From Streptomyces sp. NBC_01460 (GTDB lineage Bacteria > Actinomycetota > Actinomycetes > Streptomycetales > Streptomycetaceae), in assembly GCF_036227405.1 (NCBI RefSeq), contig NZ_CP109473.1, positions 4,712,001 to 4,776,000 on the forward strand: 64,000 nt of DNA, given 5' to 3'. Below the pieces are notes generated by a model. That model searched no databases. It worked only from the letters and a program-made list of their open reading frames with translations, and was not told where the DNA came from. The translations under genes and the position numbers were made by a program. Below, in pieces: positions 58,033 through 64,000 of the stretch. Each line of letters starts with the position of its first letter. Position 1 is the first letter of the stretch.

Positions 58033-58179
58033 TCACATCCAGAGGATGTCCTGCACCGTGGCGGGGGCCGGCCCGTCGACGTCGGCCGGGGCGGCGACGC
58101 CGGCCGGGGCTGCGAGGCCCAGGGCGATGACGGCGAGGGCGGTGACCGCGGCGGCCTTGGCGAGACGGAGAACGTTCAT
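58033..58179 (-). CDS. Small secreted peptide (48 aa)
   Basis: ATG 58179 opens a 48-codon frame with GGAAGGAA upstream. It is a textbook signal peptide: MNVLRLAKAAAVTALAVIAL then GLAAPAGVAAPADVDGPAPA, with probable cleavage at Ala-Ala near residue 29, leaving about 20 residues ending VQDILWM. The mature part has no cysteine. It lies 53 bases upstream of the aldo/keto reductase on the same strand and may share its transcript. Function is unknown; a signalling or surface peptide is possible. Confidence 0.6.
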   Translation of the reverse strand: MNVLRLAKAAAVTALAVIALGLAAPAGVAAPADVDGPAPATVQDILWM

Positions 58180-58391
58180 GAGGGCTGTTCCTTCCGGGTG
58201 TGCCGCAGGGCGGCACGTGGAGGCGGGAAGCTGCTGCCCGTTCGGTCCGGCGCCCCGCGGTGGCGTCGTTCCGTCCGGTGGTCACAGCTAAGCCGCAGCT
58301 CAGGCGCCCAGGAAGAGCGGACGGGTGGACTGAAACGGTCTTGGACGGTTGCGTCCAGGGAGACCTCCCGCCCGTGGGGACGAGTTGTCCG

Positions 58392-59017
58392 GTGGATGCG
58401 GACGACCAGCTGAACCTGTACCGGAACTCCGGGGGTGATTCGTTCTCGGGGTCGGTCGTGGGGGGTGGCTGGGGTTCGATGGTGCAGGTTGCGGCGGCGG
58501 ATTTCGATGGTGACGGTGACGGTGATGTCGTTTCGACGTCGGGCATGGCTGGGGCAATGTGCGTGAGCTGGCGGCGGGTGATGTCACCGGTGACGGGAAG
58601 GCGGACATCGTGACGGTGGACAAGACGGATGCGCAGCTTCGTCTGTACACCGGGAGTGGTGGCGATGTGGATTACACGAAGGTGATCGGTACGGGGTGGG
58701 GTTCGATGACGAATCTCGCGGTGGGTGATGTGACGGGTGACCGTAAGGCGGATGTGGTGGCGAACCGTGCGGATTCGGGTGAGCTGAATCTGTATGTGAG
58801 TACGGGCGGTGATGTGAATTTCTCGAAGCAGATCGGTTCGAGTTTCCAGGTGATGAATCGTCTGACGCTGGCCGACATCAATGCCGACGGCAAGGCCGAT
58901 GTGGTCGCGACGGGGCGTGCGACGGGTGATCTGAACCTGTACACGAGCAGTGGTGACGACATCACCGGCGCCGGCGTCATCGGCCACGGCTGGGCCACCG
59001 TCAAGCACCTCGTCTGA
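58392..59017 (+). pseudogene. Decayed FG-GAP/VCBS repeat protein gene
   Basis: Four FG-GAP-like modules are readable, but not in one frame. The first (QLNLYRNSGGDSFSG, AAADFDGDGDGDVV) is in one frame; from about 58541 the sequence shifts frame to GHGWGNVRELAAGDVTGDGK and then runs open to the TGA at 59015-59017 (VGDVTGDRKADVVANRADSG, LADINADGKADVVAT). The Asp-rich DVTGDGKAD loops bind calcium in such proteins. The start and signal peptide are missing. Third-base use is more T-rich (GGT, GAT) than the neighbours, suggesting separate origin. A frameshift and a truncated 5' end make it a pseudogene. Confidence 0.7.
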
Positions 59018-59034
59018 CCGCGGTCTCCCGACCC

Positions 59035-59071
59035 CACGAGGTGCCGGTCGGCTGTCGACCGGCACCTCGTG
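59035..59071. terminator. 16-bp perfect hairpin terminator
   Basis: Arms 59035-59050 and 59056-59071 pair perfectly around a five-base loop, between the FG-GAP remnant (plus) and the proline iminopeptidase gene (minus). It serves both strands. Confidence 0.85.
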
Positions 59072-59089
59072 CGTGCCACATAGTGCGTC

Positions 59090-60061
59090 CTACCGCCGCG
59101 CGAACCCGTCCAGCGCGGCCAGCACCGCGCGGGACGTCGCCGCGCCGCCCAGGTGTCCCGCGTCGTCGATCACCGTCAGTTCCGCGTCCGGCCAGGCCTT
59201 CGCCAGCTCCCAGGCGGTGGTCAGCGGGGAGCCCAGGTCGAAGCGGCCGTGCACCAGGACGCCCGGAATGCCCGCCAGGCGGCCGGCGTCGCGGATCAGC
59301 TGCCCCTCCTCCAGCCACGCGGCGTGGAAGAAGTAGTGCGCGCAGATGCGGACGAACGCCAGCTGATCGCGGCCGGGCCTGCCGCCGTAGGGGGCCGGCC
59401 CGGTGTACGCCTCCATGGAGAGCACCGCGTCCTCCCAGGCGCACCAGTCGGCCGTCGCCCTCGCCCGCACCTCCGGGTCGGGGCTCTCCGTCCTCCGGGC
59501 GTACGCGGCGACGAGGCCCGTCGGGCTCCCGGCCTCCGGGACGCCCGCCCGGAACAGGTCCCAGGCCTCGGGGAAGATCTGTCCGGCGCCCCGGTACAAC
59601 CAGTCGATCTCGCTGCGCCGCGTCGTCGTCACCGCGGAGATGACGATCTCCGAGACCCGCTCCGGGTACTGCTCGGCGTACGCGAGGATCAGGGTCGAGC
59701 CCCACGATCCCCCGTACAGCAGCCACGTCTCGATGCCGAGGTGCGCGCGCAGGAGCTCCATGTCCGCGACCAGGTGCGCCGTCGTGTTGTGCCGCATGTC
59801 AGCGGCCGGATCGCTCGCGTGCGGGGTGGAGCGGCCGCAGTTGCGCTGGTCGAAGAGCACGACGCGGTAGAGGTCCGGGTCGAAGTACTGCCGGGGCCGT
59901 GCGCCGCATCCCGAGCCCGGGCCGCCGTGGACGACGAGGGCGGGCTTGCCCGCCGGGTTGCCGCAGACCTCCCAGTGGACGAGGTTGCCGTCGCCGACGT
60001 CCAGCATCCCCTGGTCGTACGGCTCGATCGGCGGGTACTTCCCGTCGGGCTGCCTGTCCAC
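59090..60061 (-). CDS. pip: Proline iminopeptidase
   Basis: 323 residues of the alpha/beta hydrolase fold, family S33. The oxyanion motif HGGPGSGCGARPRQYFDP and the DQRNCGRSTPH stretch are diagnostic of Pip. The nucleophile Ser is in LYGGSWGSTL, the acid in GRFDLGSP, and the final His in DAGHLGG. It removes N-terminal proline from peptides in the cytosol. GTG 60061 has GAGGAGAG upstream. The preceding membrane protein gene ends 24 bases away on the same strand, so they are likely co-transcribed. Confidence 0.95.
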   Translation of the reverse strand: MDRQPDGKYPPIEPYDQGMLDVGDGNLVHWEVCGNPAGKPALVVHGGPGSGCGARPRQYFDPDLYRVVLFDQRNCGRSTPHASDPAADMRHNTTAHLVADMELLRAHLGIETWLLYGGSWGSTLILAYAEQYPERVSEIVISAVTTTRRSEIDWLYRGAGQIFPEAWDLFRAGVPEAGSPTGLVAAYARRTESPDPEVRARATADWCAWEDAVLSMEAYTGPAPYGGRPGRDQLAFVRICAHYFFHAAWLEEGQLIRDAGRLAGIPGVLVHGRFDLGSPLTTAWELAKAWPDAELTVIDDAGHLGGAATSRAVLAALDGFARR

Positions 60062-60085
60062 GGCGGCTCTCCTCGGTCGGTGGTG

Positions 60086-60739
60086 CTACTCGGTGTAGGT
60101 GAACGGGGTGTCGGCCGTGTTCTCCGAGTCGACGTCGTCCACGCTCCACACGCGGAACATGGGGGTGTCATGGCCCGAACCCACTTCGGCGGGCACGCGT
60201 ATCTGCACGGCGAACCGGCCCTCGGGATCAGTGGTGACGTCCCGCACGTCGGTCTCCACGGATCCGCTGTCGCGGAGCGTGATGCGGACCTGTTCTCCCG
60301 GCGCGAAGCCGCCGGCCTCGATCGTCACCTTGTCGTTCACGGCTGCCGTGTAGGGGGTCACGGTCACCCGCGGCCCGGAGTCCGGGGTCGTGGGGTCGCT
60401 CGCCGGCAGCGTCTCCAGTGCGGGGCCCGACGGGTCGGCGGAGGGGGTGGACTCGGCGGTCGAGGCCGCTGCCGTCACCGATGTCAGGGCGGGCCCGGCC
60501 CCGAGGCCGCCCGGGGGACTGTCCCCGCCTGATGCCACGGCGGCGATGACCGCGGCGGCGATCGTCGCCACCGCCGTGATCACAGCCGCGATGACCGGCA
60601 CCGGATGGCTTCCGCCCTGCGGGGCCGGGGGGTGCGGAGGCGGGACAGGAGGGCCGGTGGGCGGGGCCGGTACCGGGGGTCCGGCGGGCCGGGGCGGGAC
60701 AGGAGGGCCGGGTGGCGGCGCTGGGCTGGGCTCGGACAC
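60086..60739 (-). CDS. Proline-rich membrane-anchored protein with Ig-like end
   Basis: 217 residues from GTG 60739 (AGGGGGAT upstream). Order: a proline-rich N-terminus (SEPSPAPPPGPPVPPRPAG), one membrane helix (VIAAVITAVATIAAAVIAAV, about residues 47-68), a Ser/Thr/Pro-rich linker, and a beta domain with KVTIEAGGFAPGEQVRITL, typical of bacterial Ig-like or GxW-type modules. The C-terminal domain would face outward. It lies 24 bases upstream of pip in the same orientation. No enzymatic motif is seen. Confidence 0.8.
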   Translation of the reverse strand: MSEPSPAPPPGPPVPPRPAGPPVPAPPTGPPVPPPHPPAPQGGSHPVPVIAAVITAVATIAAAVIAAVASGGDSPPGGLGAGPALTSVTAAASTAESTPSADPSGPALETLPASDPTTPDSGPRVTVTPYTAAVNDKVTIEAGGFAPGEQVRITLRDSGSVETDVRDVTTDPEGRFAVQIRVPAEVGSGHDTPMFRVWSVDDVDSENTADTPFTYTE

Positions 60740-60953
60740 GCGGAGATCCCCCTGCTGGTCGTGACGATCGGCGAAGCTGATCAGAATACAGACCGAGAGT
60801 GACCGGAGCCGTTCAATTTCCTTGCACCGCAGCGGAGTTGGCGGCCGTTGAGTGAGTGGGAACGGGCTTCCGTACGCCGTGGAGGGGCCGGAACCTTCCG
60901 CCCGGCGCACCGTGGTGCGCGCGGACGGGCACCGGTAGCGTGTCCGACCGGGC

Positions 60954-61027
60954 GGAGCCGTAGCGCAGAGGTCGTCGCGCCGGTCTCCAAAACCGTGAGG
61001 ACGCCGGTTCGATTCCGGCCGGCTCCG
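60954..61027 (+). tRNA. tRNA-Trp(CCA), atypical
   Basis: A cloverleaf can be drawn: acceptor 60954-60960 with 61020-61026 (7 perfect pairs), D arm about 60963-60978 (3 pairs), anticodon loop CTCCAAA with CCA at 60987-60989, T arm GCCGG/CCGGC with loop TTCGATT, discriminator G73 at 61027. CCA is not encoded (CCC follows). Oddities: the top pair of the anticodon stem is a C-T mismatch (60980/60996), one D-stem pair is missing, and the variable loop is six bases. It may be a secondary or decaying tRNA-Trp; actinobacteria have another Trp tRNA upstream of secE. Confidence 0.75.
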
Positions 61028-61054
61028 CCCTTTCCGCCGGGCCGTGCGGGTCCG

Positions 61055-61885
61055 CTACGGCGCGATGGGCAGACGGCGCTTGTGGTCGGTCAGGCGGTAA
61101 CGGGTGACGATCGTCTCGAAGGCATGCTCGTCCACCGGCTTGCCCTCCAGGAAGTCGTCGATGGTGTCGTAGGTGACGCCGAGCGCGTGCTCGTCGGCCT
61201 TGCCCGGGTCGAGCGTCTCCAGGTCGGCGGTCGGCACCTTCCCGACCAGCTCGGCGGGGGCGCCCAGCGTCTGTGCGACGGCGCGGACCCGGCGCTTGGT
61301 GAGTCCGGTCAGCGGGACCAGGTCGGCGGCGCCGTCCCCGAACTTGGTGAAGAAGCCGGAGACCGCCTCGGCCGCGTGGTCCGTGCCGACGACGAGGCCG
61401 TTGTGCGCTCCGGCCACCGCGTACTGGGCGATCATGCGCTGCCGGGCCTTCACGTTGCCGACCACGAAGTCCTGGTGGTGCGGGTCGCGGAAGGCCACGT
61501 CGCCGTCGAGCAGGGAGGCCTGCGTGGCGTCGGTCGCGGGCTTGATGTCCACGGTCAGCACCTGGTCGGCCCGGATGAAGGAGAGCGCGAGCTGGGCGTC
61601 GTGCTCGTCGGCCTGGACCCCGTAGGGCAGGCGCATCGCGTAGAACCGCGCCTCGTGGCCGGCGGCCCGGGCCCGCTCGACGGCGAGCTGGCACAGCCGG
61701 CCGGCGGTGGTGGAGTCGACGCCGCCGCTGATGCCGAGCACCAGGGAGCGCAGCCCGGTGGAGGTCAGCCGCTCGGTGAGGAAGGCGACCCGGCGCTCGA
61801 TCTCCTTCTCGGCGTCGAAGGTCTCCGCGACCTCCAGCTCCCGGGCGATCTCCTGCTGCAGGGCGATGGACGCCGGCTCGCTCAC
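61055..61885 (-). CDS. nadE: NH3-dependent NAD(+) synthetase
   Basis: 276 residues, the same size as E. coli NadE. The PP-loop [15 protein letters not shown] binds [57 protein letters not shown] and KVPTADLE follow in the family's order. It amidates deamido-NAD to NAD using ammonia, since no glutaminase domain is attached. GTG 61885 is supported by GAGGAG six bases upstream. A membrane protein gene lies 80 bases upstream on the same strand, and the tRNA-Trp converges on its 3' end. Confidence 0.96.
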   Translation of the reverse strand: MSEPASIALQQEIARELEVAETFDAEKEIERRVAFLTERLTSTGLRSLVLGISGGVDSTTAGRLCQLAVERARAAGHEARFYAMRLPYGVQADEHDAQLALSFIRADQVLTVDIKPATDATQASLLDGDVAFRDPHHQDFVVGNVKARQRMIAQYAVAGAHNGLVVGTDHAAEAVSGFFTKFGDGAADLVPLTGLTKRRVRAVAQTLGAPAELVGKVPTADLETLDPGKADEHALGVTYDTIDDFLEGKPVDEHAFETIVTRYRLTDHKRRLPIAP

Positions 61886-61965
61886 GTCTGCTCCTCGTTC
61901 CGGTTCACGACGGTCTGTCGCGCCCACCCTACCCAGGGCCGGATTCCGGCCGGTCCGGTGTGCGC

Positions 61966-62547
61966 TCAGCCCCTGACGGCCACGTGGCAGGCGGAGGCCC
62001 ACAGCGTCACCGCGGAGGCCAGGCCCACCACGGCGCGCACGCTTCCGTCCGAGAGGCCGGCCCCGACGAGGGCGAAGCCGACGACCGCGGCGGCGCTCAG
62101 CAGCGCGGCCGTCCCCTTGTACTGCCACTGGTCGTAGAGGCGCGCGAGGGGGATGAAGTGCAGGCCCACGACCAGCGCGATGGCCGGCGGGATGAACGAG
62201 GGCCGCCCCGAGGCGTTGGAGGCGGCGATCACCGCGAAGATCGCCGCGAGCTCGACGACGTTCACGATGCCGACCGAACGCGCCCAGTTCCGGGGCAGGT
62301 CGACCATGCGGGGCGACGGGGCGGCGCCCTCGCGGTAGGCGAGGAACACGGCCAGCGCGGTGACCGGTACGGCGATGATCTCGACGGCCAGGGCCGCGCC
62401 TCCCGACGTGAGCCCGGACGCCCCGGCGAAGGCCCAGACGAGGGCGAACACCGACAGGACGACGGTGCCACGGCGGCGCAGGGTCCGGGTGAGCGCGGCG
62501 CACTCGGCGTCCGGGGCGGCGGGTGTCGCGGGCGTCGGCTGGATCAT
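61966..62547 (-). CDS. Six-helix membrane protein
   Basis: 193 residues with about six membrane helices after a short cytoplasmic head ([18 protein letters not shown]). Examples are [36 protein letters not shown] and [20 protein letters not shown]. The last segment (HFIPLARLY) is a recurring pattern in uncharacterised bacterial membrane proteins. No transport motif is visible. It is 80 bases upstream of nadE on the same strand; co-transcription is possible. Confidence 0.8.
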   Translation of the reverse strand: MIQPTPATPAAPDAECAALTRTLRRRGTVVLSVFALVWAFAGASGLTSGGAALAVEIIAVPVTALAVFLAYREGAAPSPRMVDLPRNWARSVGIVNVVELAAIFAVIAASNASGRPSFIPPAIALVVGLHFIPLARLYDQWQYKGTAALLSAAAVVGFALVGAGLSDGSVRAVVGLASAVTLWASACHVAVRG

Positions 62548-62659
62548 GCGGCGAGGCTACAGCGGCCACCGGGCCCGGCCGGCGGTTTCGGGACGGAGGG
62601 GGAATGCCTCCACTTCCGGAGGCTCCACCTCCGCCCCGCGCGGTCCTGACCTGCGGGTT

Positions 62660-63553
62660 TCAGGGGATCAGGACGAGCCGGCCCCGTACGCCGCCCTCCG
62701 TGAGCCGGGTGTGTGCGCGGCCCGCCTCCTCCAAGGGGTACGTCCCGGCCACCCGGGGAGTCAGGACGCCCTGGTCGACCAGGGCGACCAGGGTGGCGAG
62801 GCGCTCGCCGTCGGCGGCCACCTCCACCACCTGGACGCGGATGTCCCGCACACTCGGCGGCCCCGCGTGCGGGATGACGCCCACGTAGTCGCCGCCGTCC
62901 CTCACGTACGCCAGCGCGTCCGCGCCGACCACGGCGGCGTCCAGGACGGCGTCGAACAGGCCGGCCTCCTCGCCGCGCCGCAGGAACCCGTCCGCGCCGA
63001 AGGACCGTACGAGCGCCTCGTCGGCGGGCCCGGCCACCCCGGTGACCTCGATGCCCGCCCGGTGGGCCAGCTGCACCGCGTATCCGCCGACCGCACCCGC
63101 CGCGCCCGTGACCAGCAGCGTGGACCCCGGGGCGAGAGCCGGCAGGTCCAGGGCCTGCGCGGCGGTGAGGCTGTTCAGCGGCACGGTCGACGCGTGGACC
63201 GCGTCCACGGAGGCGGGGGCGGGGGCGACCGCCGAGGCGTCCACCACCACGTACTCCGCCTGTGCCTTGACCGGCGCCGGGCCGTAGGCCAGCGCGACGA
63301 CATCGGTTCCGACGGCGTACGGGGCCTCCGCGCCCACCGCGTCCACGGTGCCCGCCACGTCCCAGCCGAGCCCCAGGAGGCCGTCCTCGGGCAGCGGGAC
63401 GAGTACTCCCGCACGGTACGCCACGTCCACCGGGTTGACCGCGGCCGCCGCCACCTTGATCCGGACCTGGCCCGGGCCGGGCTCGGGCACCGCGGTCTCC
63501 ACGAGCTCCACCGTCTCGGGCCCGCCGAACTTCCTGATCACCACTGCACGCAT
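62660..63553 (-). CDS. NADP-dependent quinone/enoyl oxidoreductase (zinc-free MDR)
   Basis: 297 residues. MRAVVIRKFGGPETVELVE is the usual start of quinone-oxidoreductase-like MDR proteins. LGWDVAGTVDAVGAEA and LLVTGAAGAVGGYAVQLAHR form the catalytic and NADP-binding domains; zinc-ligand cysteines are absent. Activity is probably NADPH-dependent reduction of quinones or activated alkenes. ATG 63553 has GAGGAG nine bases upstream. It is divergent from an HxlR-family regulator, its probable repressor, across a 155-base region with palindromes and three 13-base repeats. Confidence 0.93.
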   Translation of the reverse strand: MRAVVIRKFGGPETVELVETAVPEPGPGQVRIKVAAAAVNPVDVAYRAGVLVPLPEDGLLGLGWDVAGTVDAVGAEAPYAVGTDVVALAYGPAPVKAQAEYVVVDASAVAPAPASVDAVHASTVPLNSLTAAQALDLPALAPGSTLLVTGAAGAVGGYAVQLAHRAGIEVTGVAGPADEALVRSFGADGFLRRGEEAGLFDAVLDAAVVGADALAYVRDGGDYVGVIPHAGPPSVRDIRVQVVEVAADGERLATLVALVDQGVLTPRVAGTYPLEEAGRAHTRLTEGGVRGRLVLIP

Positions 63554-63580
63554 GTCGACAACTCCTCGGTAAGGGGGGCG

Positions 63581-63619
63581 GGTTTCTCCCGCCGGTTTCT
63601 CCCGCCGGTTTTTCCCGCC
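63581..63619. repeat. 13-base tandem repeat in the oxidoreductase leader
   Basis: Three abutting copies of GGTTTCTCCCGCC (63581-63593, 63594-63606) and GGTTTTTCCCGCC (63607-63619). They lie 28-66 bases upstream of the oxidoreductase start, within its 5' leader or promoter on the minus strand. Confidence 0.9.
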
Positions 63620-63637
63620 CCACAAACCTAGGAAGAG

Positions 63638-63664
63638 TTACTCTCTTTCGGTAAGTACGTACTT
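63638..63664. promoter_or_regulatory. HxlR operator candidate
   Basis: AAGTACGTACTT at 63653-63664 is a perfect 12-base palindrome, and TTAC-N9-GTAA (63638-63654) overlaps it. The site lies midway between the divergent oxidoreductase and HxlR genes, where an HxlR protein would be expected to control both. Confidence 0.6.
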
Positions 63665-63708
63665 CGAGGTGCGTAGGCCACCCCCAGGTAGGACCGGAGG
63701 CAGGACCC

Positions 63709-64000
63709 ATGGCGACCCGCACCGCGGCCCAGCGCCGCGAGGACGCCCGATCCGCGTACGACGCCTTCCTCAGGGAGTGCCCGACCAACCAGCTGCTGGG
63801 CCGCCTCGGCGACAAGTGGGTCAGCCTCATCGTCAGCGCCCTGCGCGAGGGCCCGATGCGCTACAGCGACCTGGGCCGCAGGATCGCCGGGGTGAGCCAG
63901 AAGATGCTGACCCAGTCGCTGCGCACCCTGGAGCGCGACGGGCTCGTCACCCGCACGGTGACCCCGTCGGTGCCGGTGCGCGTGGACTACGAACTGACGG
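63709..64000 (+). CDS. HxlR-family regulator, 3' end cut by window edge
   Basis: 97 residues are visible from ATG 63709 (GGAGG about nine bases upstream), with the end missing. The winged-helix domain is plain: LGRLGDKWVSLIVSALREGP, RYSDLGRRIAGVSQKMLTQS, LRTLERDGLVTRTV and PVRVDYELT, the HxlR signature. Such proteins sense aldehydes, quinones or redox stress, which fits the divergent NADP oxidoreductase. A cysteine near the start (LRECPTNQ) matches the redox-sensing Cys position of YodB/QorR-type HxlR proteins. Confidence 0.92.
   Translation, partial: MATRTAAQRREDARSAYDAFLRECPTNQLLGRLGDKWVSLIVSALREGPMRYSDLGRRIAGVSQKMLTQSLRTLERDGLVTRTVTPSVPVRVDYELT

Noticed and set aside
60954..61027. tRNA gene as an attachment site of an integrated element
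   Set aside because: The flanks are ordinary chromosomal genes; I see no integrase, no duplicated tRNA 3' end and no mobile genes.

Overview
The window is a gene-dense, GC-rich chromosomal segment (strong G/C bias at third codon positions, many GTG starts and a few TTG starts) of a Streptomyces or close relative. Supporting signs are the futalosine menaquinone genes mqnB and mqnD, actinobacterial families such as DUF3027, DUF2530, DUF2771 and CU044_5270, HelR, a bacterial XPB helicase, and a CtpE-like P-type ATPase. I see no insertion sequence, prophage, CRISPR array or antibiotic cluster. Both ends cut through genes.

Layout. 1-2.8 kb: two membrane proteins, a PRC-barrel protein and a tiny hydrophobic protein. 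2.8-6.3 kb: a MurNAc operon (RpiR-type regulator, MurQ etherase, PTS EIIBC) with an operator touching the regulator's start. 6.4-9 kb: two small conserved proteins, an MFS exporter and an HD hydrolase. 9-15.3 kb: a probable 5-oxoproline regulon, in which DUF969-DUF979-DUF2891 on the minus strand and pxpABC on the plus strand flank a GntR/FCD regulator, and both arms carry the same FadR-type palindrome. 15.3-17 kb: an ECF-type sigma factor with its CU044_5270 partner. 17-22.6 kb: secreted lipase, CutC, MMPL exporter and a GPP34 protein. 22.6-31.6 kb: HelR with a long structured leader, XPB helicase, family-5 uracil-DNA glycosylase, an XPB/Ssl2-like accessory protein and a membrane protein. 31.7-35.6 kb: acetyltransferase/TetR pair, an SDR, a patch of gene remnants and a HAD phosphatase.

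35.8-39.2 kb: AspT-type exchanger and aspartate 4-decarboxylase, the two halves of an aspartate/alanine proton-motive cycle. 39.2-45 kb: cold-shock-domain protein, then MFS, DUF2771 lipoprotein, mqnB and mqnD on the minus strand, and DUF3027. 45-49.4 kb: a 1059-residue sacsin/Hsp90-type ATPase protein and a secreted protein. 49.4-56.8 kb: CtpE-like ATPase, DUF2530, purine permease, a ribbon-helix-helix protein, a MarR/MFS pair and ThpR. 56.8-64 kb: a 29-residue membrane peptide, aldo/keto reductase, a small secreted peptide, a decayed FG-GAP repeat gene, proline iminopeptidase, an unusual tRNA-Trp, nadE, and a quinone-type oxidoreductase divergent from an HxlR regulator.

The genes are mostly core metabolism, transport and repair, with regulators next to their targets. 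The strongest new story is the operator-linked 5-oxoproline regulon that draws in DUF969, DUF979 and DUF2891. Next in interest are the helR leader, the atypical tRNA-Trp, the DUF3027/sacsin-like neighbourhood and several decaying genes. Functional names come from reading protein sequence by eye; no database search was run.
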